From Proteobacteria bacterium UBA1844 (GTDB lineage: Bacteria; Pseudomonadota; Gammaproteobacteria; Steroidobacterales; Woeseiaceae), in NCBI GenBank assembly GCA_002338615.1, contig DDIS01000085.1, forward strand, positions 4,632 through 68,631: a stretch of DNA of 64,000 nucleotides, written 5' to 3'. Each line of letters starts with the position of its first letter. Within the stretch, counting starts at the first letter, position 1. The translations under genes were made by a program, and so were the position numbers. Positions 24,647-33,229 of the stretch are shown here, piece after piece. Under the pieces are notes generated by a model, which saw nothing but the letters and a program-made list of their open reading frames with translations, was not told where the DNA came from and searched no databases.

Positions 24647-25615
24647 ATGACACGTATTGATCGACGAACATTCGTTATTGCGGGTTTTGCAGGCTTGGTA
24701 GCGGCACGGGCAGGCGCGGGTGAGTCGCGAAGCATACCGATCATAGATACCCACATTCATCTTTTCGACCCGAACCGTCCGCAAGGAGTACCCTATGCGG
24801 GACCTCCTAACTCACCTGTTGGGAAGACAGGTGCTTTCCCTGAAATTTACCAGAAGCTGGCAGAACCGGCTGGCATTGTGGGTGCGATCGAAATCGAAGC
24901 CAGCCCTTGGGTTGAGGACAATCTGTGGGTGCTACAAGTAGCCGAAGGCAGCAAGTTTATTGTCGGAAAGATTGGTAATCTGAATCCGGATTCGAAAGAC
25001 TTTAATGAGTTATTCGATCGATTTAGCAAGAACCCATTATTTCGTGGAATCCGATACGGTAATATTTGGGGTTATGATTTGCCGACGAAATCACGCGAAC
25101 CCACGTTCCTGACAAGTCTCAAGCGAGTGGCTGACGCAGGCCTCGTGCTCGATACAGCCAACCAAAATATCGAAATGCTTGAAGCGGCAGTTCGGGTCAG
25201 CGACGCAGTCCCTGATTTGCGTATTGTGCTTGATCATCTACCCGCGTTCGTAGCAGAAAGCGAAGATGTGACGAGATACGTCGCGGTTCTCAATGAGTTG
25301 CGGGATCGACCGCAGATTTATTGCAAAATTTCTGCAGTCATCCGAGAGATTGATGGGACGATTCGGCGCGACCTGGCACCTCACAAGGCCCGTCTCGAAC
25401 AAATATACGACGCATTTGGTGAAGATCGGGTGCTATTCGGCAGCGATTGGCCAAACAGTGACGGTGTCGCGCCATTTAATGAAGTGGTGCAAATTGTAAA
25501 GAACTTCTTCGCGAGCAAACCGCGCAGAGCCCAGGAGAAATACTTTTGGCAGAATTCAGTACATGCGTACAAGTGGGTTCGACGTACGCAGGAACAGCCT
25601 ACTTTGGCGTCTTAA
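24647..25615 (+). CDS. Exported amidohydrolase-2 family protein, intact active site (copy B), lactonase candidate
   Basis: A 322 aa protein with a twin-arginine-type signal ([21 protein letters not shown]). The active-site motifs are complete: H36-x-H38 in [12 protein letters not shown]197 in IVLDHLPA, and the catalytic aspartate D267 in LFGSDWP. Relatives include L-fuconolactone, L-rhamnono-lactone and galactarolactone hydrolases and 2-pyrone-4,6-dicarboxylate lactonase. Following the SDR, and within a cluster with FAH, enolase and LldD genes, a sugar-acid lactonase is the best guess; the signal would place it in the periplasm, unlike cytoplasmic fuconolactonases. Its stop codon shares the TTAA at 25612-25615 with the convergent lldD gene. 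Substrate inferred. Confidence 0.8.
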   Translation: MTRIDRRTFVIAGFAGLVAARAGAGESRSIPIIDTHIHLFDPNRPQGVPYAGPPNSPVGKTGAFPEIYQKLAEPAGIVGAIEIEASPWVEDNLWVLQVAEGSKFIVGKIGNLNPDSKDFNELFDRFSKNPLFRGIRYGNIWGYDLPTKSREPTFLTSLKRVADAGLVLDTANQNIEMLEAAVRVSDAVPDLRIVLDHLPAFVAESEDVTRYVAVLNELRDRPQIYCKISAVIREIDGTIRRDLAPHKARLEQIYDAFGEDRVLFGSDWPNSDGVAPFNEVVQIVKNFFASKPRRAQEKYFWQNSVHAYKWVRRTQEQPTLAS

Positions 25616-26757
25616 AGCATTTTTGCCGGAGCGAGAATGCGGCTATCGAGTTTTGCAACATCCGTTGATCCCGTCAGTGCCATGGCGATACGAATCTCGG
25701 ACTCCATTAAGCTCAGCAACTTAAATACACCATCGCCGCCAGCCGCACCTAGTGCGTATGCCCACGCGCGGCCAAGCAATACGCCCTGGGCGCCGAGCGC
25801 CAACATGCGCACCACGTCGAGCCCGGATCGAACGCCGCCATCAACCAGCACAGTAAGCGCATCACCTACCACATCGGATATTTCAGGAAGCATGCTCGCA
25901 GTGGATCGCACACCATCCAGTTGACGACCGCCGTGATTCGAGACCACGATGCCATCGGCGTTCATTCGAACAGCCTCTTTAGCATCATCCGGATCTAGAA
26001 TTCCCTTTATAATCAGGGGGCCATCCCAGTGGTCGCGAATCCACGCCAGGTCGGCCCAGGTAACAGTCGGATCGAAGTTGTTGGCCAACCATCCGATATA
26101 ATCTTTCATGCCGGTGCTCTGTCCCAATACTGGCGCAAGGTTGCCCAAATTGTGAGGTCTGCCCAGCAGCCCTACATCCCATGCCCAACGAGGATGTGTG
26201 ATGGATTGCCCAACACGGCGAATTTCGGCGTTTGGGCCGGACATTCCCGAGTGCACGTCGCGATAGCGCGCTCCCGGCATTGGCATGTCGACGGTGAAAA
26301 CCAGCGCTGTACATCCTACCGACTTGGCTCGGGCGAGCAGGTCAATCATAAAACCGCGGTCGCGAATTACATAAAGCTGGAACCAAAGCGCGTTGACGTC
26401 CGCCGCCGCAACCTCTTCGAGCCCGCAGACCGAAACAGTGGAGAGGCAGAAAGGTATACCTTTTCTGGACGCCGCCTCGGCGGCCTGAACTTCTCCACGC
26501 CTGGCGTACATCCCACTTAGTCCGACCGGCCCCAGAGCTATCGGAAGACTGTAGCTTTGACCAAAAAGCTCAGTTGACAGCGTGATTTCAGATACATCTG
26601 TCAGCACTCGTTGCCGAAGCGCCAACCGACCTAGATCAATAGAATTTTGTGCTTGCGTTATCTCCGCATAAGCCCCTCCATCGATATACTCAAACAAGAA
26701 GGGTGGAAGCCGGCGCTTGGCAGCGGCCCGAAAATCAGTAGTCGATGCGATCAACAT
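25612..26757 (-). CDS. lldD: FMN-dependent L-lactate dehydrogenase
   Basis: A 381 aa alpha-hydroxy-acid oxidase family protein with strong similarity to E. coli LldD throughout ([52 protein letters not shown]). The catalytic base H275 and R278 lie in [10 protein letters not shown] and the FMN-binding lysine K251 in IIKGILDP. It oxidises L-lactate to pyruvate at the inner membrane, giving electrons to quinone. In this setting it would consume the L-lactate released by the FAH-type hydrolase. It is convergent to the amidohydrolase, the two stop codons lying within one TTAA. The next upstream gene on this strand is the IclR regulator, 87 bp away. Confidence 0.93.
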   Translation of the reverse strand: MLIASTTDFRAAAKRRLPPFLFEYIDGGAYAEITQAQNSIDLGRLALRQRVLTDVSEITLSTELFGQSYSLPIALGPVGLSGMYARRGEVQAAEAASRKGIPFCLSTVSVCGLEEVAAADVNALWFQLYVIRDRGFMIDLLARAKSVGCTALVFTVDMPMPGARYRDVHSGMSGPNAEIRRVGQSITHPRWAWDVGLLGRPHNLGNLAPVLGQSTGMKDYIGWLANNFDPTVTWADLAWIRDHWDGPLIIKGILDPDDAKEAVRMNADGIVVSNHGGRQLDGVRSTASMLPEISDVVGDALTVLVDGGVRSGLDVVRMLALGAQGVLLGRAWAYALGAAGGDGVFKLLSLMESEIRIAMALTGSTDVAKLDSRILAPAKML

Positions 26758-26844
26758 AGATTCTTAGACGGCCACGACAAACTCATTGGAACACCTGGCA
26801 TTGAAAGAGACTGATCCGCTGAGAGTCGCTCGTGGTTAATCAGG

Positions 26845-27654
26845 TCAATCTTCCGTCGAAGGGTGTGGCAGCCAGCCAAGTTCAAGACTGATGCTTTCGG
26901 CGCATTTTTTTACTACCGGCACAAGTTCTTGCATGCGTTGATCATCCATGTACTGAGCGACGCTCGATACACTGATTGCCGCAACGATACGGCCTGTCTC
27001 ATCCCTTACCGGAGCTCCAACGCAACGAACGCGGTCCTCATTTTCTTCCAGGTCGAAAGAAAAACCATTCTTGGCATAATGCTGCATTCTCTCTTTCCAC
27101 GGCTTATATTTGCGAGGACTATTTGGCACTTGTTCCGCCTTGAAGTATTCGCGCCATTGTTTGACGCTAGAGTCCAGCAGCAATGCCTTTCCCAGTCCGG
27201 TTGAGCAGAGCGGATGGCGTTCGCCTACTCGAGAACCTATTTCGATCCTACGGCGACCCGGGAGTTTATCTAAGTAAAGCGCCGTACTTCCTTCAAGTAC
27301 CCCCAAGTGAACCGCGTCACCGGTCAATTCCGACAATTGTTCTATGTGTGGCCGGGCAACACGCGGCAGATCAAGCTGGGTGCGTGCGGCGTAGCCAAGC
27401 TCAAGTAATTTTGGGCCCGGCACATACCCTTCCCCTGAGATCAACCGAAGGTAGCCTCTGTCGACCAGCGATGAGGCGAGTCGATGCACGGTGCTACGAT
27501 TTAACTTAAGATCGCGAGCCAGTTGCGACAAAGAAGCTGGATGCGAAACGACGCGCTCCAGTAAGTCCAGACCGCGCAAAAGCGTCTGCGTGCCGGCTGA
27601 CGGTGCTGCAGGTTTATCCCGAGCTTCGCTAACTCGTGCTGAAGGTGTGCTCAT
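26845..27654 (-). CDS. IclR-family transcriptional regulator
   Basis: A 269 aa regulator with the IclR two-domain plan: an N-terminal winged helix-turn-helix (LRGLDLLERVVSHPASLSQL then ARDLKLNRSTVHRLASSLVD) and a C-terminal effector domain (GDAVHLGVLEGSTALYLDKL, HPLCSTGLGKALL, FSFDLEENEDRVRCVGAPV). IclR proteins control catabolic genes for aromatic and sugar acids and bind short palindromes. It is the only regulator in the island, so it is the candidate for the GTCCCA palindromes or the AATATGCCATC elements; this is inference. It may form an operon with lldD (same strand, 87 bp apart). Confidence 0.92.
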   Translation of the reverse strand: MSTPSARVSEARDKPAAPSAGTQTLLRGLDLLERVVSHPASLSQLARDLKLNRSTVHRLASSLVDRGYLRLISGEGYVPGPKLLELGYAARTQLDLPRVARPHIEQLSELTGDAVHLGVLEGSTALYLDKLPGRRRIEIGSRVGERHPLCSTGLGKALLLDSSVKQWREYFKAEQVPNSPRKYKPWKERMQHYAKNGFSFDLEENEDRVRCVGAPVRDETGRIVAAISVSSVAQYMDDQRMQELVPVVKKCAESISLELGWLPHPSTED

Positions 27655-28042
27655 AATTTAATATTAGATCTCACATACTGGACGTGGCGGTGGATAGCAC
27701 ATAAACTCGTGCCGAGAATAACATGTGGAGCGCTCCGGTTAAAGGAGCGAAATAAGGAAAGTCGCCGTTTGTTTCGTATAAAAATCCAAGAAATCAAATC
27801 GTTACAGGGCATCAAGCCGCCATACAATCGTTTGGCTGATATGGCGCCCCGTTGAGTAATTTAGAGTTACGTCGTTTATTGCCGTTCGCACAGGCGAAGC
27901 TTTTACGCGACGCGGAGCAACTTGTACCGTCGCATCTTGGATCGTCCGAAGTAGCTCGGCAAAGCATTAGACATTTTAACTGATAACGACAGCCGGGCAA
28001 GCGATAGCTGGGTTGTCAACAAGTTGCTGGAGGACAAAAATA
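27655..28042. other. Divergent intergenic region between the IclR gene and the FAH gene
   Basis: About 390 bp. It must carry the promoters of both genes. A 43-codon frame (27852-27983, TTG start) translates to LSNLELRRLLPFAQ and further alpha-helical sequence, but has no known relatives that I recognise and no ribosome site. No copy of the two island motifs was found here by eye. Confidence 0.4.
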
Positions 28043-28903
28043 GTGAAGCTTGTACGGTATGGCGCGACAGGATTCGAGAGGCCCGGTATCGTCGACGACG
28101 ATGGAAATCTTCGCTGCATTTTTTCGCACGTTGGTGATATCGGGCCCGAGCAACTTAGTCCGGACGGATTGGCGAGTATTGCTGCAATCGATGTGACGCA
28201 ATTACCGGTCATTACTGACGAAAAACGAATCGGCATCCCGTTCACCGGAACACGCAAGTTCCTTGGCGTTGGTCTTAACTTTGCCGATCACGCCGCGGAA
28301 TCCGGTTTGCCTATCCCGACGGAGCCAGTCATATTTACAAAAGCGATTTCATGTCTGCAAGGACCAAATGACAAAGTGATGTTGCCGCCAGGTTCTACAA
28401 AGACTGACTGGGAGGTCGAACTCGGGGTGGTAATTGGTACTGCAGCATCCCATATTGCAGAAAGTGATGCGCTGAATTATGTCGCAGGCTATTGCGTAGT
28501 CAATGATGTCAGCGAGCGGGAGTATCAATTGGATCGTGAAGGTACCTGGGACAAAGGAAAGGGATACGATACGTTCGGCCCGGTCGGTCCGTGGCTGGTA
28601 ACGACGGACGAAGTACCGGACCCACACAAGCTAGCAATGTGGCTTGACTTAAACGGCAAGCGAATGCAGGACGGCAATACTCGCACTATGATTTTCGGCG
28701 TCCCTAAACTAGTGAGTTACATCAGCAACTTCATTACATTGGAGCCAGGGGACATCATAACCACCGGGACTCCTCCCGGCGTGGGCCTTGGCCAAAAGCC
28801 GCCATTCTACTTAAAGGAAGGCGACGAGATTCACCTTGGGATTGAAAAGTTGGGCGATCAGCGGCAACAGGTTGTCAGAAGTTCAAAAACAATAACAGCC
28901 TGA
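28043..28903 (+). CDS. FAH-family hydrolase, 2,4-diketo-3-deoxy-L-fuconate/rhamnonate hydrolase-like
   Basis: A 286 aa fumarylacetoacetate-hydrolase-family enzyme. Metal-binding acidic residues are seen in DWEVELGVVIG and NDVSEREYQLDR; other family blocks are FLGVGLNFADHAAES, EPVIFTKA, GKGYDTFGPVGPWLV, GNTRTMIFGV and TGTPPGVGLGQKPP. This subgroup (often annotated ureidoglycolate lyase) includes the hydrolases that split 2,4-diketo-3-deoxy-L-fuconate or -rhamnonate into pyruvate and L-lactate. I chose GTG at 28043 because GGAGGA lies 6-12 bp before it; the longer frame adds MSTSCWRTKI without support. With the SDR and LldD in the neighbourhood the assignment is coherent. Confidence 0.85.
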   Translation: MKLVRYGATGFERPGIVDDDGNLRCIFSHVGDIGPEQLSPDGLASIAAIDVTQLPVITDEKRIGIPFTGTRKFLGVGLNFADHAAESGLPIPTEPVIFTKAISCLQGPNDKVMLPPGSTKTDWEVELGVVIGTAASHIAESDALNYVAGYCVVNDVSEREYQLDREGTWDKGKGYDTFGPVGPWLVTTDEVPDPHKLAMWLDLNGKRMQDGNTRTMIFGVPKLVSYISNFITLEPGDIITTGTPPGVGLGQKPPFYLKEGDEIHLGIEKLGDQRQQVVRSSKTITA

Positions 28904-29429
28904 CTATCTGAAGTTTGTTGTTTGTCGAGTGAACTCGTATTGGCGGCGTCTGGAGACTGAATTCTGGATAAGCAGGCGCCTCTGCCTAGATAGGTAGTGG
29001 CGTTCAATACAGTGACCAAAACCGCAGCCGCATCATCGTCAATTTAGCCTTGACACTCGCAAGGCTGTGTGGTGTTCTATATATTGATGTCAGATTTCAG
29101 ATATAGGGCTAATTGAGTTATCCAGATTTAGGTTGATTGCCGCCGCCCCGTAAATCACTGCAAGCCAAGGGCCAACTATTGATCTGATTGGCTTGACGTT
29201 CGACGGCAACGCGATAATTGATAAACGGCACCAGAACAGGGGTAGGAAATACTCGGTCGCTGACCATTTTATCGTGGCACAAATTAGCGCCTCGGCCAGG
29301 TGGTGCATGAATGATATTGCCGCCAGGGACATAGAAATGTAGCACCAGGTAAGAAGTTGCTAGACGTGATCATGTTTCAGCTTCGTATCGTCGGCTTGTT
29401 GAAATCGTAGAATCAAAAAAGGATAAACA
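28904..29429. other. Intergenic region upstream of the MFS transporter gene
   Basis: About 525 bp without a convincing gene. At 29071-29088 it contains an inverted copy of the right half of promoter element 1 (17 of 18 bases). A minus-strand frame (29118-29345) and an overlapping one have no recognisable protein features. A TTGACA at 29050-29055 might be a -35 element for the transporter, but no well-spaced -10 is obvious. Confidence 0.4.
29071..29088 (-). promoter_or_regulatory. Inverted partial copy of the AATATGCCATC-type element
   Basis: Read on the minus strand the bases are ATCAATATATAGAACACC; promoter element 1 has ATCAATATCTAGAACACC at 14109-14126, a single mismatch. The left half (AATATGCCATC) is not preserved. 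It is 342 bp before the MFS gene and 167 bp after the FAH gene. It may be a weaker binding site for the same regulator, or chance. Confidence 0.4.
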
Positions 29430-30752
29430 ATGGTTCGATCGACCGGCATCGCAGAGCCTGTTCGTCGCGGACGAATTCGATGGCTGATGGTGACATTGGT
29501 TTTCGGCGTTGCGGCTGTAGCGTACCTCGACCGCAGCAATATTTCGATTGCGGCCCCTGTCCTGAAGCTGGATTTTGCACTGACCGATATTCAACTGGGC
29601 ATGGTATTTAGTGCGTTCGTGCTTGGATACGCAATAACACAGCCTATCGCGGGGCGAATGGCCGACCGATTCGGTGCGTATATTCTTATCGCTGTTGGCA
29701 TCTTTTGGTGGAGTGTTCTCACCGCCATAACTGCAATGCTACCGTCCAACTTCGTGGGTGCATTTGCTGCGCTGCTCGGCGTCAGATTCATACTTGGTGT
29801 CGGTGAATCCGTAATTTTTCCCGCCAGTAATCGACTGGTCGAAAGCTGGATACCTTCCAATGAGAGAGGCTTGGCCAATGGATTGATCTTTGCCGGCGTC
29901 GGATTTGGCGCAGGAGTTGCTCCACCATTGATCAGTTCAATCATGATCGAACATGATTGGCGATATGCATTCTGGGTAACCGCAATTATCGGAATCGTTG
30001 CTTTGATTATCTGGTTGCTATTTGCACGGGAAACCCCTCAGAAACATGCACACGTAGGGCAAGCCGAACTGGATTATATTGAAGCCGATAAGATAAAAAG
30101 ATCGGTAAAAAGTAGAACCAACTCGCTTGCTCCATGGCGCAAGATAATCCTTAATCGCCACATCGCTTTACTCACGTTCAGCTATTTCTGTTACGGCTAC
30201 GTAGCCTACATATTTTTTACCTGGTTTTTTACGTATTTGCTGACCGTTAGAGGTTTGAATCTGAGGGCAAGTGGAATATATGGAATGCTCCCATTTATTG
30301 CGATGGCAATTGCATCGCCTTTGGGTGGGTGGATTTCGGATCAGCTGTCTGTGCGTTACACCAAGCGCATCGGACGATGCTATGTCGCAGCTGCAGGAAT
30401 GATGCTAACTGCAGTATTTGTGGTGTTTGCGACGACCGTGTCAGATCCTCGACTAGCCGCCGTTGTGCTCGCTGCTGGATCCGGATCCTTGTATCTCGCC
30501 CAAAGTGCATTCTGGACGTTAAGTGCAGACATTGGACGGTCGTCCGCTGGATCCGTTGCCGGAGTAATGAACTTGGGCAGCCAGATAGGCGGTGTTGCTG
30601 TAGGCATTCTTACACCAATTCTGGCGGCAACAGCCGTGGGTTGGTCTGGGGCATTCATCTTTACGGCGTTAATATGTTTTGCGGGAGCGGTGGCCTGGTT
30701 GTTTATCGACCCACATGCATCCTTGGATAGCAGCCAGGTTGTTGGAAGCTAA
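29430..30752 (+). CDS. MFS transporter, anion:cation symporter (hexuronate/aldonate) family
   Basis: A 440 aa protein with about 12 hydrophobic segments. The first loop has AYLDRSNISIAAP and the D-R-x-G type motif GRMADRFGAYILI; LANGLIFAGVGFGAGVAPPLI in helix 5 is typical of the ACS group (ExuT, GudP, DgoT, phthalate carriers). These import sugar acids or aromatic acids with protons. An AAAGGA site precedes the ATG. Placed between the FAH and Ldh2/enolase genes, it probably imports the aldonate made in the periplasm. Substrate inferred. Confidence 0.88.
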   Translation: MVRSTGIAEPVRRGRIRWLMVTLVFGVAAVAYLDRSNISIAAPVLKLDFALTDIQLGMVFSAFVLGYAITQPIAGRMADRFGAYILIAVGIFWWSVLTAITAMLPSNFVGAFAALLGVRFILGVGESVIFPASNRLVESWIPSNERGLANGLIFAGVGFGAGVAPPLISSIMIEHDWRYAFWVTAIIGIVALIIWLLFARETPQKHAHVGQAELDYIEADKIKRSVKSRTNSLAPWRKIILNRHIALLTFSYFCYGYVAYIFFTWFFTYLLTVRGLNLRASGIYGMLPFIAMAIASPLGGWISDQLSVRYTKRIGRCYVAAAGMMLTAVFVVFATTVSDPRLAAVVLAAGSGSLYLAQSAFWTLSADIGRSSAGSVAGVMNLGSQIGGVAVGILTPILAATAVGWSGAFIFTALICFAGAVAWLFIDPHASLDSSQVVGS

Positions 30753-30906
30753 TCATCGACAAGGGAGCACATTTCGCAATTGGTTTGCGCCGCACTCGTC
30801 AGAATTTACGGCAAGCCGGCCCGCAAAACATGGCCGAATGGCAGCTGAATCCGCAATCGGACGCAAGTGGTCCAGTGTGACCGAGAATTGCGACTGAGGA
30901 CTGCAA

Positions 30907-31953
30907 ATGGAAAAGGCTAATGTCGATGTTGCAACAATACTATCGGCAGCTACTGGCGTACTGAAATCGTCGGGGCTTGATGATGCGATGGCACTCACGG
31001 TCGCAGAGACGTTGGTCCAAGCCGACATGACGGGTCACCATACGCATGGATTGCAACTCCTTCCGTATTACCTGAATGAGTTAGAGACTGGCGGAATGGC
31101 CAAGTCGGGAAATGTGCAAGTTGTGCGCGACGATGGTGCCAGCTTTTTTTGGTGTGCCAAACGCCTACCAGGGGCGTGGGTGTTGCGGCAGGCAATTGAG
31201 ACAATGATAGAGCGTTCCGCGAAGAGGCCTGTTGTCACGGCTAGTATTTCTGAATGCTTTCACATCGGCTCACTGCAGACCTATTTAAGTACCGCTACAG
31301 ATCGAGGACTGGTTTGCATCGTGTCAGCTACAGACCCTTCTGTAGCATCCGTTGCTCCGTTTGGCGGTACCGAGCCAATTCTTACATCAAACCCCGTCGC
31401 ATTTGGTATACCGACAAGCTATGAACCGATTCTGGTGGACCTGTGTACGTCGGTGACAAGCAACTCGGCCATGATGGGACATCTTAATGAAGGCACGCGG
31501 CCTAAGAGTGAGTGCCTCCTCGACAATGAGGGCAACGCTACCAATGATCCACAGGTTCTCAAAACGGATCCTCCCGGCACCATTATGCCCCTCGGTGGCG
31601 AGGATTTTGGTTACAAGGGCTTTGGGCTCGGCTTGGTGGTTGAAGCACTAACCCTTGCCCTTAGCGGTTACGGTAGGAATGCAGGTCACAGGGCTTACGG
31701 TGAGGGTGTCTTCCTGCAAATTATTAACCCTGACTACTTTGCCGGGCGACTCGTATTCGAGCGTGAAATGAGCAATCTTGTAGAGCGTTGCAAGAATAGT
31801 CGAGTTCCCGCAGGCGGAGCACCGGTTAGAATGCCCGGGCAGCGCGCACAAGAGCTACATCGTGAAGCTCGAAATTCCGGCGTGCGAGTCACGGCGTCCA
31901 TTCTTTCGTTGCTCGAACCGTGGATTAGTAGCTCGCCATGCGCGAGCCACTAA
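30907..31953 (+). CDS. Ldh2-type (malate/L-lactate/ureidoglycolate) NAD(P)-dependent dehydrogenase
   Basis: A 348 aa member of the Ldh_2 family. It shows VAETLVQADMTGHHTHGLQLLPYYL near the N-terminus (family D-x-x-G-x-x-SHG region, here HHTHG), the catalytic-histidine region ECFHIGSL, the SNP-like TSNPVAFGIPT segment, VDLCTSVTS, and the C-terminal GYKGFGLGLVVEAL. Such enzymes reduce or oxidise 2-hydroxy acids and delta1-pyrroline-carboxylates. A GAGGA site precedes the ATG, and the enolase-family gene begins 23 bp after its stop, so they are probably in one operon. It could handle lactate, a keto-acid or an aldonate intermediate. Confidence 0.85.
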   Translation: MEKANVDVATILSAATGVLKSSGLDDAMALTVAETLVQADMTGHHTHGLQLLPYYLNELETGGMAKSGNVQVVRDDGASFFWCAKRLPGAWVLRQAIETMIERSAKRPVVTASISECFHIGSLQTYLSTATDRGLVCIVSATDPSVASVAPFGGTEPILTSNPVAFGIPTSYEPILVDLCTSVTSNSAMMGHLNEGTRPKSECLLDNEGNATNDPQVLKTDPPGTIMPLGGEDFGYKGFGLGLVVEALTLALSGYGRNAGHRAYGEGVFLQIINPDYFAGRLVFEREMSNLVERCKNSRVPAGGAPVRMPGQRAQELHREARNSGVRVTASILSLLEPWISSSPCASH

Positions 31954-31976
31954 ACCGATTAGCCTGAGGAAACACA

Positions 31977-33143
31977 GTGCCACTCATCGATTTCGTCGAA
32001 ATTCACGAAATAGCTTGGGACGCGCCGGGTTTGAGTATGGACTCAAGTGGTTTCAATATCGTTTGTAAACCGGGTGCAAGTATTGCGCTCAGAAAATTCG
32101 TTATTGCGATCGGTAGCGAGGACGGCTCACGTGGCGAGTACGCTGCGCTGTGGGGTGGTAGCCCCAACTCCCTTGCACAAGTCTTGACTCTGGCCCCTCA
32201 CTTACTGGGACGAGACGCGCTTGAACGCGAGCTGATTGGCGATGACTTTAAACGGTTTATGCGTCACTTTGACAGAATGGGAATTGGTCCGATCGACATT
32301 GCGCTTTGGGACCTCGCGGGGAAGCGAAGCAATCAGTCAGTGTCAGAGATGTTGGGAGGCTATCGCAAGCGCCTTCCTGCGTATGCAAGCACATACCACG
32401 GCGATCGCAACGGTGCGCTATCAACACCCGAAGACTACGTGAATTTTGCAGAGCACTGCCATTCCCTTGGATTTACCGCGTTCAAAATGCACGGTTGGAC
32501 CGAGGGAAACGTAGCCGAGGAAGTTGAAACAGTTCGTCAGCTTGGCAAGCAGCTTGGAGGCCGCATGCACTTGATGCTTGATCCGGCATCCGAATTGCGG
32601 ACCTTCGCCGATGCGCTTGCAGTCGGACGTGCGTGTGACGAGGCAGGTTTCTACTGGCTTGAGGATCCAATGCGAGACGGTGGTTCGTCGGCGCACTTAC
32701 ACAGAAAACTCCGGCAGATGATACGAACCCCACTTCTGCAGGGGGAACACGTGCGCGGCCTGGAGTTGAAGGCGGATCTTGTGAAGGCAGATGGGACAGA
32801 TTTCTTGCGTAGCGATCCCGAGTACGACATGGGGATTACGGGTGCTATGAAGATTGCCCATTTGGGCGAGGCATTCGGTCTGGATGTTGAAATTCACGCG
32901 TCGGGCCCGGCACACCGCCACTGCATGTCTGCGATGCGAAACTCGAATTACTACGAGTTGGCGCTCGTTGGGCCGAATTGCAGGAATGCGCTACCGCCTA
33001 TATATGCGTGTGGATATTCTGACGAGATGGACGCGGTGGGGCCGGATGGATGCGTTGACGTACCAACTGGCCCTGGGTTGGGTGTGATCTATGACTGGGA
33101 CTGGATCCATTCCCATCAATCAGCTGTACACACGTTTCGTTAG
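31977..33143 (+). CDS. Enolase-superfamily acid-sugar dehydratase (mandelate racemase-like)
   Basis: A 388 aa enolase-superfamily protein. Metal ligands are D202 (LMLDP), E229 (WLEDP) and E257 (QGEH); the general-acid/base histidine is H307 (EIHASG) opposite a K170-M-H172 pair at the end of the second barrel strand (AFKMHGW), where many relatives have KxK. The N-terminal capping domain includes GEYAALWGG. These enzymes dehydrate sugar acids to 2-keto-3-deoxy acids, which fits the neighbouring SDR and FAH genes. The start is GTG with TGAGGA before it. Compared with L-fuconate dehydratase the protein is shorter, so the substrate may be another aldonate such as L-rhamnonate. Confidence 0.86.
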   Translation: MPLIDFVEIHEIAWDAPGLSMDSSGFNIVCKPGASIALRKFVIAIGSEDGSRGEYAALWGGSPNSLAQVLTLAPHLLGRDALERELIGDDFKRFMRHFDRMGIGPIDIALWDLAGKRSNQSVSEMLGGYRKRLPAYASTYHGDRNGALSTPEDYVNFAEHCHSLGFTAFKMHGWTEGNVAEEVETVRQLGKQLGGRMHLMLDPASELRTFADALAVGRACDEAGFYWLEDPMRDGGSSAHLHRKLRQMIRTPLLQGEHVRGLELKADLVKADGTDFLRSDPEYDMGITGAMKIAHLGEAFGLDVEIHASGPAHRHCMSAMRNSNYYELALVGPNCRNALPPIYACGYSDEMDAVGPDGCVDVPTGPGLGVIYDWDWIHSHQSAVHTFR

Positions 33144-33229
33144 CAGGGGGTTGACGATTAGCTATCAGAAAAATTGTTTGCCACTAACTCAAATGGTTGT
33201 GAGAAGACGCAATTTCGGAGAACACTACC

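Noticed and set aside
27852..27983. A 43-codon small gene between the IclR and FAH genes
   Set aside because: TTG start without ribosome site and no recognisable relatives; it could equally be promoter DNA.
29118..29345. Minus-strand small protein upstream of the MFS gene
   Set aside because: Two overlapping frames are open, neither with a signal, domain or ribosome site; the region more likely is a promoter/leader or decayed sequence.
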